From positions 941,275-1,005,274 of the forward strand of contig ML241294.1 of the NCBI GenBank assembly GCA_005239175.1: DNA of 64,000 nt, written 5' to 3'. Positions 16,736 to 25,178 of the stretch are shown piece after piece (within the stretch, counting starts at the first letter, position 1; each line of letters begins with the position of its first letter). Origin of the DNA: a halophilic archaeon SHRA6. GTDB taxonomy: Archaea; Halobacteriota; Halobacteria; Halobacteriales; Haloferacaceae. A program made the translations under genes and the position numbers. The notes beneath the pieces are model-generated. The model saw nothing but the letters and a program-made list of their open reading frames with translations. It was not told where the DNA came from and ran no database searches.

Positions 16736-17503
16736 ATGAAGAAAAAAAGCGGCAGTCGGCAGGTCCAGGCCACGATGACCTCACTCGAGATTATAGAGAA
16801 ATTGCGTGAGTTGGACGGCGCTCGGGTAACAGAGCTTGCGGAGGTACTCGACCTGTCGGCAAGCACTGTTCACGCCCATCTCTCAACCCTCGTCGGTGCG
16901 GATTACGTCGTCAAATCTGGGGACATCTACCACCTTAGTCTCCATTTCCTCGGACTGGCTAACTACGTTCGCAACAGGCGAAATGCCTACGCGATCGCCG
17001 ACTCGTACACCGACCAGCTCGCACGAGAGACGGAGTTTCGGGCCGTCTTCGTCGTCGAAGAGAACGGCCGGGGTGTCTACATGTATACCTACTCCGGGAA
17101 GCACGCCGTCTGGAAGTACTCCACCGTTGGCAAACGGTTCCACCTCCACCAGACCGCTGCCGGAAAGGCGATTCTCTCCCGTCTCCCTCGAGAGCGAGTC
17201 ATCGACATCATCGAACAGTGGGGTCTCCCGGCGAGCACGGAGAATACCACCACTGATCAGTCCGTGCTGCTTGAAGAACTGGAAGCCGTCGCGGACCGGG
17301 GTGTCGCGTTCAACGACGAGGAGCAATTGGAGGGAGTGAAGGCCGTCGGCGTCCCCGTCAACGGTTCCGATGGGCGTGTCGTCGGTGCCTTCAGCGTCGC
17401 CAGTCCCGCGAACCGGATGACCGAAGATCGGTTTGAAGAGGAAATCCCGAAAATTCTCCTCGGCGTCGCAAACGAGTTCGAGCTCGAGAACTCGATGTCT
17501 TGA
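16736..17503 (+). CDS. IclR family transcriptional regulator
   Basis: A 255-residue regulator with an N-terminal winged helix-turn-helix (SLEIIEKLRELDGARVTELAEVLDLSAS, shown here as two parts: SLEIIEKLRELDG and VTELAEVLDLSASTVHAHL, residues 16-50). The C-terminal IclR effector domain has FRAVFVVEENG, LHQTAAGKAILSRLP (about residue 140) and VGAFSVASPANRM. Such proteins bind small acids or their CoA precursors and repress or activate nearby catabolic operons. It sits at the right end of the catabolic block and may regulate it. The repeated AGACACGAA-TATA elements before it suggest autoregulation. It differs clearly from the second IclR protein at 27912. Confidence 0.9.
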   Translation: MKKKSGSRQVQATMTSLEIIEKLRELDGARVTELAEVLDLSASTVHAHLSTLVGADYVVKSGDIYHLSLHFLGLANYVRNRRNAYAIADSYTDQLARETEFRAVFVVEENGRGVYMYTYSGKHAVWKYSTVGKRFHLHQTAAGKAILSRLPRERVIDIIEQWGLPASTENTTTDQSVLLEELEAVADRGVAFNDEEQLEGVKAVGVPVNGSDGRVVGAFSVASPANRMTEDRFEEEIPKILLGVANEFELENSMS

Positions 17504-18412
17504 TGCCCACAGATTCATTACAATCATATAATTGTAATTCCATGTGCGATCCGAATTAGTACGACCGTAGCTAACTTTACATTCGTTCTAATATAATGAC
17601 ACAATCCCCCCACCGGTAATCAAGACTTCAGACCGGCGTTGATAGATCAATCATAAGGAGTTTAGTTTCAGTCTGCGTCCGAATCCGATCGACTCAATTT
17701 TTTGATTGAGTACCCCATTGAAGATGGAGGACGGTAGCAGGATAACGGCGTAATGAGTTCAAGAAATCGAGGCGGTCTTGATTCCGAATGTTCTATTTAC
17801 AATAGCAGCCGCTTCGACTGCGATGCAGAGTGTATAGGCCTAGAGTTTGTGGAGTGAAAGCGAACACTCACCGCGATCATTGGGATCGGTATTCAATTTT
17901 GATGTGCCATACTATCATATTTATATACAAAGTAGTATTCTGATAGTTTGTATTAAAAGGAATCGCACGCAGTCCATAACTGGCTTCAAAAAGTCGATGT
18001 ACTTCTCTATTGAAATAAAAAAATAGTGCAGGGGTTCAAGCAGTTTTTGTAAACCAACGGATAAACTCGAGTTTTCATCTCAAAAGCCACTAATTCCGCT
18101 GGGATCCCTCAGTTCAATAGAGCACTACTTCAAATATTTGCGATAGAATGAAGCGATAATCGGGACAAAAGGCAAAATGAAGGAGGTACCTTTGTCGATC
18201 GACAGGTCGAACAACCACAGTAGTGATAAGTATTAATTGTATAATATTTTGAGAGATAGTATATATTTTTGATAGTTAATCAGAGAAACAACACATAGCT
18301 CACGGTGCTAGCTTCATGAAACGTACTCCACAATGTAATGAGCCCGATCGGAGCCAGCGACTCAGTTCGATCGCTGTGTCTGGAAACAAATAACAGCAAT
18401 ATGTACTGTTAG
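17504..18412. other. Long AT-rich gene-free stretch
   Basis: About 900 bases without a plausible coding frame, tRNA or clear repeat. It contains many A/T runs (for example near 17920, 18020 and 18240). It separates the CGATCG-poor catabolic block on the left from the CGATCG-rich background on the right, so it may be the junction of two DNA segments. No integrase, transposase or direct-repeat ends were recognised in it. Confidence 0.6.
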
Positions 18413-19669
18413 CTATACCATCATTGAACTAATAAATCCAACAATGATTCCCACGAGGATCAACACCGCGCTGTAGAGTAATACCGGTTTGACCAGTTTT
18501 CGCTCGACTGCCGCGGCGAAGAAGACCTTCACGAGGATTGACGCAACTGTTCCGGAGATGACGCCCCAGACTGCGGTTTCGGTCGTTATCTGTCCGGTAG
18601 CGACGAGCGAAATCGCTGTCGTCGCCGCGGTGCCAGAGGAGACGAGTCCCGCGAGGAACGTCGTCGCAATGAATCCACCCGCGCCGAGCGTCTCCTGGGC
18701 GGCCGCAGAGACGAGCAGCACAATGAGGAACAACAGCCCAAATGTGAGTGCGTTGCGGAGGCTAAAGGGCGATTCAAGATCGGCTTCGATCGTCGCAGAC
18801 CAGTCACTGGTCGCAATCGAAATAAGAATGCCCGTAATTGCGATCGCGCCCAGCGGTAACCCGACCGTCAAAATCGCGGAGGGCAAAAAGATCGCAACGA
18901 TGAGCGCGTTTCGGATCGCCATTGCGGCGTTCGCCAACAGGATTGCGCCGACTGCGAGCCCAACGAGCGACGAATCAGTACTCGCGCGCTTTGACATCTC
19001 GGCGATAACTGCGGTGGAGTTGACGAGCCCACCAAAGAAGGCGGTGAATGCGATCCCCTGGCCCTCGTAGCGTTTGACGAGGACGTAGTTGACAAAGCCG
19101 ATCGCGCTGATCGCGATCACGAGTAGCCAGATCATCCGTGGCTGGATGGCGTTCCATGGACCCATGGTTTCGGCGGGAAGGACCGGGTAGATGACAAATG
19201 CGAGGATCGCAAACTCGGTGGCCGAGCGAACCTCTTCGCGCGAAAGCCCCCACGCGAACTCGTGGAGTTCGCGTTTGAGTACCAAAAGCAGCGAGGACAA
19301 TACCGCAACGGTGACTGCCTCGATGTACAGCCCGGTGCCGACGAGCCCGCCAACGCCGTAGGCGACGAGCAGCGACGTGGACGTGGTCAACAACAGCCCG
19401 TCGTGGTCTTCTTGCACGAGGCTCCGGACTGCCAACAACACGGCGTGGGCGATCACGAGCAATCCGCCGACGAGCAACAGCTCACGGGAGTCCAAGACAA
19501 CAAACAACGATCCAAGCAGACTGACAAGCGCAAACGTTCGGATACCGGCGGACTTCTGTGACCACTCGCGTTCTAACCCCAGAAACATCCCGAGCGAGGC
19601 AGCAACGACGAGCTTTACCACTGATGAGTCGAGGTTCAACAGGACGACATCCTCGAATGGTGAAAGCAT
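18413..19669 (-). CDS. MgtC/DUF4010 family membrane protein
   Basis: A 418-residue polytopic membrane protein with roughly 11-12 hydrophobic segments. The N-terminal part (VVKLVVAASLGMFLGLEREW, then GIRTFALVSLLGSLFVVL) is the MgtC/SapB-like domain; the LGLEREW and RTFALVSLLG motifs are characteristic. The remainder, including FVNYVLVKRYEGQG and FFGGLVNSTAVIAEMSKRA, is the DUF4010 domain. MgtC proteins are linked to magnesium limitation and to ATP synthase control in bacteria; the function of the DUF4010 fusion is unknown. It stands alone, flanked by AT-rich DNA. Confidence 0.85.
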   Translation of the reverse strand: MLSPFEDVVLLNLDSSVVKLVVAASLGMFLGLEREWSQKSAGIRTFALVSLLGSLFVVLDSRELLLVGGLLVIAHAVLLAVRSLVQEDHDGLLLTTSTSLLVAYGVGGLVGTGLYIEAVTVAVLSSLLLVLKRELHEFAWGLSREEVRSATEFAILAFVIYPVLPAETMGPWNAIQPRMIWLLVIAISAIGFVNYVLVKRYEGQGIAFTAFFGGLVNSTAVIAEMSKRASTDSSLVGLAVGAILLANAAMAIRNALIVAIFLPSAILTVGLPLGAIAITGILISIATSDWSATIEADLESPFSLRNALTFGLLFLIVLLVSAAAQETLGAGGFIATTFLAGLVSSGTAATTAISLVATGQITTETAVWGVISGTVASILVKVFFAAAVERKLVKPVLLYSAVLILVGIIVGFISSMMV

Positions 19670-19855
19670 AGTATCAGAGACGATCGGCTAGTAGCAGTTT
19701 ATCTACGGTTCGATCGGTGATAAAACTATTGTTGACAACGTTTATCACATATATCTATATAGATTATTGAGGCCCACGACGATCGCCGGATCGATGAAGA
19801 GATTGCGTCTAATCCGTCGGGAGAAATGGCAAATCGTCTGGAGGAGCGATCGGGG

Positions 19856-20518
19856 CTACTGTTCGGCGATCTGCCAGTCATCGACGACGACGCCGTCAAC
19901 ACCTGCTGCACGGAGCCGATCGACGGTCACGCGATCTGGAACCGTCCAGGTGTTGACCGTGAATCCACGGTTGTGGGCATCATCGATCCGTGCCGCATCA
20001 ACCAGTGGATAGTGTGGATGGACCGCTGTACAGCCGAGCGCGTCGGCCACAGCGAGTGCGTCCGACCAATTATCCGGTGATCCCTCGTAGAAGAGATACG
20101 CGGTCTCGTACTCGGAAAGCGGCGCGATCGCGTGTGGATCGAACGAGGAGAACAACAACTCGTTGTCGACGGCCGAGACAATGTCGATCACGTCTGCGGC
20201 CATCCCGGCGTGTTTGAGCTCCACATTCACCGACAGATCCGACGGGATCGACTCGAGAAACGACGAGAACAGCGGAATCGTCGCGTCTGAATCGCCAATT
20301 GTGAGCGTTTTGAGCGACTCCCACGGAGTCGTTGGAACCGCACCCGACGCGTCGGTCAGCCGATCAAGTATCGTGTCATGGAACACAATGATCTCGCCGC
20401 TCGAACACCGCTGGATGTCGATCTCGACCATGTCGACGTGCGGTGCGGCGGCTCGAACCGCTTCGATCGTGTTCTCTGGGCCGTGGGCCAGACAGCCACG
20501 ATGGCCAATTACCTGCAT
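19856..20518 (-). CDS. ugpQ: Glycerophosphodiester phosphodiesterase (UgpQ-like)
   Basis: A 220-residue cytoplasmic GDPD enzyme that hydrolyses glycerophosphodiesters to glycerol-3-phosphate and an alcohol. The catalytic elements are the N-terminal GHRG followed by GPENTIEA (His and Arg), then EIDIQRCSSGEIIVFHD (Glu, Asp, His) and NVELKHAG. There is no signal peptide, so it acts on imported substrate. The ATG at 20518 is used; a GTG at 20524 overlaps the stop of the transporter ATPase gene. It is the last gene of a five-gene operon with a Ugp-type importer, the classic context for UgpQ. Confidence 0.9.
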   Translation of the reverse strand: MQVIGHRGCLAHGPENTIEAVRAAAPHVDMVEIDIQRCSSGEIIVFHDTILDRLTDASGAVPTTPWESLKTLTIGDSDATIPLFSSFLESIPSDLSVNVELKHAGMAADVIDIVSAVDNELLFSSFDPHAIAPLSEYETAYLFYEGSPDNWSDALAVADALGCTAVHPHYPLVDAARIDDAHNRGFTVNTWTVPDRVTVDRLRAAGVDGVVVDDWQIAEQ

Positions 20519-20520
20519 GG

Positions 20521-21639
20521 TCACTGAGTGACCCCCGAAGGCGCGATCGACGCCGTTGGGTCAGAGTGATAGATCGCCTCGCCGGTGTCTCGATCGAACA
20601 GGTGGAGGCGATCCGGATCGTATCCGAGTTCGACAGTATCTCCCGGAGTGATCGTTCGCCGTGGTTGGGCCTGAATCTTGAACTCGTGGCCCTCGATCTG
20701 ACCGTGCAGCAACAGACTATCGCCGAGGGGCTCAGTCACGCTGACGGTCGCCTCAAACGTTTCGGGGCTTGTGGCCTCGCGTTCGTCAGCGAGATACAGA
20801 TCCTCGGGCCGGATACCGAGGACAGCGGACCCGACCGAGAGGCTGTCCCCATCAGGTAGTGGAATCGAAAACGCCGGATGGCTCGCGATTCCGTCTGCGA
20901 CATCGACGGCGATCATGTTCATCGCCGGGTCGCCAATAAATTCGGCGACAAATCGATTCTCGGGGAAGTCATACAGCCGCTGGGGCGAGTCGACCTGCTG
21001 GAGCTGCCCACCATCGAGCACAACGACGCGATCGCCCAGCGTCATCGCTTCGGTCTGGTCGTGGGTAACGTAGACAGTGGTCGTCCCGAGTTCGTCGTGG
21101 AGCTTGGCGAGTTCGGCGCGCATCTGAACCCGAAGCTTCGCATCGAGGTTCGACAGCGGCTCGTCCATGAGAAACACCTGCGGGTCTCGACAGATCGCTC
21201 GACCAAGCGCGACCCGCTGGCGTTCACCACCCGAGAGCGCCCCCGGCTTCCGGCCGAGGAGATCGGTGATGTCGAGAATCTCTGCGGCCGACATCGCTCG
21301 CTCTTCGATCTCCTCGTCGGTGAATGATCCTGCTGACTTCATGCCGAACGTCATGTTCCGTTTCGCGGACATATGCGGGTACAGCGCGTAGTTTTGGAAC
21401 ACCATCGCGATGCCCCGATCGCTCGGCTCCTGGCCCGTCACGTCAACACCACCGATACGAATCGTTCCCTCCGAGACCGACTCGAGCCCGGAAATCATCC
21501 GTAGTGTTGTCGACTTTCCACACCCAGACGGTCCGACGACAACAATAAATTCGCCGTCGTCGACCTCGAGGTTGAGATCCTTCACTGCCACTACGTCATC
21601 GAACCGTTTCGTGATGTTTTCGAGTTGTATCCTTGCCAT
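20521..21639 (-). CDS. ugpC: ABC transporter ATP-binding protein (UgpC/MalK type)
   Basis: A 372-residue ATPase of the CUT1 carbohydrate importers. The nucleotide-binding domain has Walker A GPSGCGKSTTLR (residues 37-48), the signature LSGGERQRVALGRAI, Walker B VFLMDEPLSNLDAKLR and the switch His in YVTHDQTEA. Residues from about 235 form the regulatory TOBE/OB domain, with VLGIRPEDLYLADE. It couples ATP hydrolysis to the permeases at 21642 and 22530, with two bases between its start and the UgpE stop. The pairing with the phosphodiesterase supports glycerol-3-phosphate or glycerophosphodiester uptake rather than maltose. Confidence 0.92.
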   Translation of the reverse strand: MARIQLENITKRFDDVVAVKDLNLEVDDGEFIVVVGPSGCGKSTTLRMISGLESVSEGTIRIGGVDVTGQEPSDRGIAMVFQNYALYPHMSAKRNMTFGMKSAGSFTDEEIEERAMSAAEILDITDLLGRKPGALSGGERQRVALGRAICRDPQVFLMDEPLSNLDAKLRVQMRAELAKLHDELGTTTVYVTHDQTEAMTLGDRVVVLDGGQLQQVDSPQRLYDFPENRFVAEFIGDPAMNMIAVDVADGIASHPAFSIPLPDGDSLSVGSAVLGIRPEDLYLADEREATSPETFEATVSVTEPLGDSLLLHGQIEGHEFKIQAQPRRTITPGDTVELGYDPDRLHLFDRDTGEAIYHSDPTASIAPSGVTQ

Positions 21640-21641
21640 GG

Positions 21642-22523
21642 TTATTTCTGTTGGAGTCCGAACGTTTCAAGAAGCGGTTTGTGCAACACGACGAGGACAA
21701 TGAGCGGGGGAATCAACGCGATGATCGCTCCCGACATGATGAGTCCCCACTCGATCTGACCGGCTGCCGCCGTGCCTTCGAGGCTCTTGAGGCCGACCTG
21801 CAGCACCTGATTCTCTTTGTTGTTGATCACTGCCAGCGGCCAGAGGTACTGGTTCCACGCGTAGACGTACGTGATCACGCCCACGCCGGCGATCATGCCC
21901 TTCGACATCGGGATCAACACGTAGATGAGGAATTTTATCCCACCGATGTCGTCGAGTTTGGCTGCCTCAACCATCGACGCCGGGATCGACATGAAGTGTT
22001 GTCGAAACAGGAACACGGCGGTCGCACTCGCGAGGTACGGCACCGTGATCGCCCACATGGTGTTGATCCAGTCGAGGTTAACCATCAGTTCGAACAGCGG
22101 GACGATCCGGACCGGCACCGGCAACATGAGCGTGAACAACACGAACACGAAGACCGCGTTCTTGTACGGGAAGTCGTAGTAGACGAGCGCGAGCGCTGCG
22201 AGCAGCGACAGCGCGATCTTGCCAATCACGATCGCGATCGCCATGATGAACGAGTTGATCATGAACGCAAAGAGGTCGTGCTCGAACAGCGCTCGGGTGT
22301 AGTTGTCGACTCCCTGTCCGCCCGGCGCGAGGTTCGTCACCTCGTAGATCTGGCTGACTGACTGTGTGCTCATGAGTGCCGCGAGAACGATCGGCAGCGA
22401 CATGAGCGCGATCGAGCCGATCAGCCCAACGTGCATCCAGAGGTTATCGGGGAGCGATCCCCCGAGCGATCCGCCGGTGTATCGATCGACCGCGTCGCGT
22501 TCGGTAGCGTCGTGTTTAGCCAT
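21642..22523 (-). CDS. ugpE: Carbohydrate ABC transporter permease (UgpE type)
   Basis: A 293-residue inner permease subunit of CUT1 type with about six membrane segments. The cytoplasmic EAA loop reads EAAKLDDIGGIKFLIYVLIP, which is the contact site for the ATPase. A Ser/Gly-rich N-terminal tail of about 30 residues precedes the first hydrophobic segment. The gene is six bases downstream of the partner permease (22530) and two bases from the ATPase, so the genes are one transcript. The assignment to glycerol-phosphate compounds rests on the operon, not on this subunit alone. Confidence 0.9.
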   Translation of the reverse strand: MAKHDATERDAVDRYTGGSLGGSLPDNLWMHVGLIGSIALMSLPIVLAALMSTQSVSQIYEVTNLAPGGQGVDNYTRALFEHDLFAFMINSFIMAIAIVIGKIALSLLAALALVYYDFPYKNAVFVFVLFTLMLPVPVRIVPLFELMVNLDWINTMWAITVPYLASATAVFLFRQHFMSIPASMVEAAKLDDIGGIKFLIYVLIPMSKGMIAGVGVITYVYAWNQYLWPLAVINNKENQVLQVGLKSLEGTAAAGQIEWGLIMSGAIIALIPPLIVLVVLHKPLLETFGLQQK

Positions 22524-22529
22524 CTGTAA

Positions 22530-23435
22530 TCACCCGTAGTGTGCGTAGCGGTCTGTGACCCGGAGCTGAATGTACATGAGAACCCCGACGATGAGGAACA
22601 ACACGAGCGACTGTGCGGCCGCGTAGCCGAGGTTGAAGTTCTCGAAGGCGTCGATGAACAGCTTGTAGATGAGGATGTTCGTCGCGCCACCGGGCCCCCC
22701 AGACGTCATGAGGTCGATGATCGGGAACGTTGCGAAGAACGCGTAGATCGTGTTGATGACGATCAAGAAGACGAGCGTCGGCGACATCAGCGGAACGTAA
22801 ATCTTGAACAGCCGGTTGCTCCGACTGATCCCATCGAGCTGTGCGGCCTCGTCGATCGTGTTGGGGATGTTATTCATTGCGGCGACCATGAAGATAATAT
22901 TATATCCGAGTTGTTTCCAGATCGCGGTGATTGAGACGACAACAAACGCCATCGGCCCGCTCGTCCGCCAGTCAAGGCCGAGGTCCATCCCAAAGATCGA
23001 GCCGATCGACCTGATCCAGTAGGTCAAAATGCCAAGATCCGGCTGCAAGAGGAACAACAGGACGAGCCCGGCGACCGCCGGCGGCAGCGCGTACGGCCAG
23101 ATGGCCGTGATGAGGTAGATCGAGGTAAATCGATCGACCTCGTAGAGCATGAACGAGATAAACAGCGACAACAGCATCGTCCCGCCGACAACGACGAGTC
23201 CGAAGCCGAACGTGACGAACAAACTGTTCTGGTAGCTTCCAGAGGTGAACAGTCGGATGTAATTATACGTTCCCGCGAATCGCTCGCTGGTCAGCGTTGT
23301 CTGAAAGAAGCTCAACCGGAACGTATCGATTGCCGGCCAGTACAGGAACATGACGATAACGAAAAGCGTCGGCAACAAGAGCAACGCTGCCTCCTTGTTG
23401 TTCGTAAACACCTCCCGTGCTGATTGTTCGCTCAT
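22530..23435 (-). CDS. ugpA: Carbohydrate ABC transporter permease (UgpA type)
   Basis: A 301-residue permease partner of UgpE with about six membrane segments. Its EAA loop is EAAQLDGISRSNRLFKIYVP. The start at 23435 (MSEQSAREVFTNNKEA) is preferred because the longer frame adds 31 residues with no family pattern. The hydrophobic segment LLLLPTLFVIVMFLYWPAID and the following LSFFQTTLTSERFAG are typical of UgpA/MalF-like permeases. Second gene of the operon that starts with the binding protein at 24941; the 140-base gap between them is the longest in the operon. Confidence 0.9.
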   Translation of the reverse strand: MSEQSAREVFTNNKEAALLLLPTLFVIVMFLYWPAIDTFRLSFFQTTLTSERFAGTYNYIRLFTSGSYQNSLFVTFGFGLVVVGGTMLLSLFISFMLYEVDRFTSIYLITAIWPYALPPAVAGLVLLFLLQPDLGILTYWIRSIGSIFGMDLGLDWRTSGPMAFVVVSITAIWKQLGYNIIFMVAAMNNIPNTIDEAAQLDGISRSNRLFKIYVPLMSPTLVFLIVINTIYAFFATFPIIDLMTSGGPGGATNILIYKLFIDAFENFNLGYAAAQSLVLFLIVGVLMYIQLRVTDRYAHYG

Positions 23436-23576
23436 TTGTGTTGTGTATCTTGCCTGGGTCTCTTCAATGTATCCTTCGACCACGGTGAAGACGACATGTG
23501 TTTTTTGACAGTGATCTAAGACGATCACAAGCGGTCGTAGCCGATCGGCCCGAGAGCGAGCGATCGGTGCGCGGCG

Positions 23577-24941
23577 CTATTCGCTCTGGCGCTCGTTGTA
23601 GTCTTCCAGCGCCTCGTCGATCGTTTCTTTCGCGTCGTCGAGCGTCTCACCGACCGGATCGCCGTCAGCGATCGCAACGTAGCTCTCGGCGACGGTGGTT
23701 CGGAGGTCGAGGAACGGCCCGACGACCGCGCCACGGGTGGCTGCGGTGTCCTGATCGGCTTCGAGCTGATCGAGTGCGACACGGAAGTCTGGGTTTTCGT
23801 CGTAGAAGCCCTCTTCGGTGAGGTTCTCGATCGACTCCTCGCGGACCGGGAAGTAGCCGGTGTTTCGGTGCCAGCGGGACTGCTGTTCGGGTTCAGTGAG
23901 CCAAAGCAGGAACTCGATCGCCGCCTCCTCCTCAGCTTGCCCCTGCTCGTCGGGGACCCACAGCGATCCGCCGCCGATGGTCACGCCGGCCTGCTCGCCG
24001 CCGGGGACCGGCAGCCGTGCCGCGGAGGCCTCGAAGTCGTTGTCGGCCGCACCCTGCAGCATCGGGTTGATACTCGAGGTCGAGTACAGGACGATCGGTG
24101 CTTCCTGGGTGAAAAAGCCCTGCTGGGCCTCGCCCCACGCCTCGATTCCCGTCGAGAGCACGGCGTCTTTTTCCATGAGTTCCTGGATGAACTCAAAGAT
24201 AGTCGTGCCAGCCTCTTCGTTGATGAACGTCTCGGTCGGATCCCCGTCACGACCGTTGTCGTTGTTGACCAACAGTGCGTCCTGTCCGGCGAACCACTGT
24301 TCGACGAACCATGAGTGGTTCGGCCACGTGATGCCGTAGTTGTAGCCAGCGTCCATCAGCTGATCAGAGTAGTCGAGAACGTCCTGGAAGCTCCGTGGCG
24401 GCGAGTCAGGATCGATCCCAGCCTCCGAAAACGCGTCACGGTTGTACATCATGATCGCGTTCGAGGAGTTGAACGGCATCGAGTTCAGCGCGCCGTCGAT
24501 GCGGTAGTAATCGAGCACCGGGCTGAGGAACGAGTCCCAGTCGATGCGGTCTTCGGGGATCGCTTCTTCGATCGGCACGAACGCCCCGCTGTCGAGTGCG
24601 GTCTTCGTTCCCACCTCGAAGATCTGTGCGATTCCCGGCGGCTCGCCCGCGCGGACCGCGTTGATCGTCTGGTTCATCGTCTCTCGATACGACCCCTGCT
24701 CGATCGCCTCCACGGTGATCGTATCTGACTGCTCGCTGAAGTCGTCAGCGAGTGAAGCAACCTCAGCGCCAAGGTCGCCGCCGAGGCCGTGCCACAACTC
24801 GATCTCAACGCTGTCGACCGCGTCGAGGCCCTCCTCGTCATCACCACCGAGGCAGCCAGCCGTTGCGAGCGCTCCAATCGCCGCTGTCGTTGCCCCCGTT
24901 CGTCGCACGAACGATCGACGTGTCTGTCTATATGACGCCAT
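23577..24941 (-). CDS. ugpB: ABC transporter substrate-binding lipoprotein (UgpB type)
   Basis: A 454-residue exported binding protein. The N-terminus has a twin-arginine signal (TRRSFVRRTGATT) and a lipobox ATAGC at about residue 30, then an acidic linker, as is usual for haloarchaeal binding lipoproteins. The mature domain has the type-1 extracellular solute-binding pattern: IELWHGLGGDLGAEV, PFNSSNAIMMYNRDAF and a late GGGSLWVPDEQGQAEE segment. The LWHGL...ad pattern is common to UgpB proteins. The start at 24941 is preferred to an ATG three codons upstream. A symmetric promoter-like sequence lies at 24972-25017. Confidence 0.88.
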   Translation of the reverse strand: MASYRQTRRSFVRRTGATTAAIGALATAGCLGGDDEEGLDAVDSVEIELWHGLGGDLGAEVASLADDFSEQSDTITVEAIEQGSYRETMNQTINAVRAGEPPGIAQIFEVGTKTALDSGAFVPIEEAIPEDRIDWDSFLSPVLDYYRIDGALNSMPFNSSNAIMMYNRDAFSEAGIDPDSPPRSFQDVLDYSDQLMDAGYNYGITWPNHSWFVEQWFAGQDALLVNNDNGRDGDPTETFINEEAGTTIFEFIQELMEKDAVLSTGIEAWGEAQQGFFTQEAPIVLYSTSSINPMLQGAADNDFEASAARLPVPGGEQAGVTIGGGSLWVPDEQGQAEEEAAIEFLLWLTEPEQQSRWHRNTGYFPVREESIENLTEEGFYDENPDFRVALDQLEADQDTAATRGAVVGPFLDLRTTVAESYVAIADGDPVGETLDDAKETIDEALEDYNERQSE

Positions 24942-24971
24942 CGTGACCATATGTGGCTATCGTCGGGTAAT

Positions 24972-25017
24972 AAACGTTATGATAAAATCATTATATAATT
25001 TACGTGTGCGAACGTTT
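24972..25017. promoter_or_regulatory. Symmetric element around a palindromic TATA box
   Basis: AAACGTT (24972-24978) and its reverse complement AACGTTT (25011-25017) flank the palindrome TTATATAA (24991-24998). The three share exactly one centre of symmetry at 24994.5. It lies in the gap between the divergent ugp and ADH operons and could serve as a dyad operator over a promoter. The TATA is about 50 bases from the ugpB start. Confidence 0.5.
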
Positions 25018-25076
25018 GACACAGAGAAAAATAGCAGACGAAAGTTTATGAGAGACGGCTTCAACGATCAAGACGT

Positions 25077-25178
25077 ATGAGCCCAGCAGCCACACGTGGC
25101 GAGAGCATCGCCCGTGGAAATCCACCAGCGACAGCACTATTGAACCGATCGATCGACCACAGCGGTGAGAAAAAATGA
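25077..25178 (+). CDS. Possible 33-residue upstream ORF coupled to the ADH gene
   Basis: A short frame starts with ATG about 30 bases after a TATA-like AAAGTTTATGAG (about 25041-25052), the position expected for a leaderless start. It ends in TGA that overlaps the ADH start codon as ATGA (25175-25178). The peptide begins MSPAATRGESIARG and ends DHSGEKK, with no recognisable domain. If translated, it would couple ribosomes to the alcohol dehydrogenase gene, which has no good start signal of its own. The overlap could also be chance; no homology can be claimed. Confidence 0.4.
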   Translation: MSPAATRGESIARGNPPATALLNRSIDHSGEKK

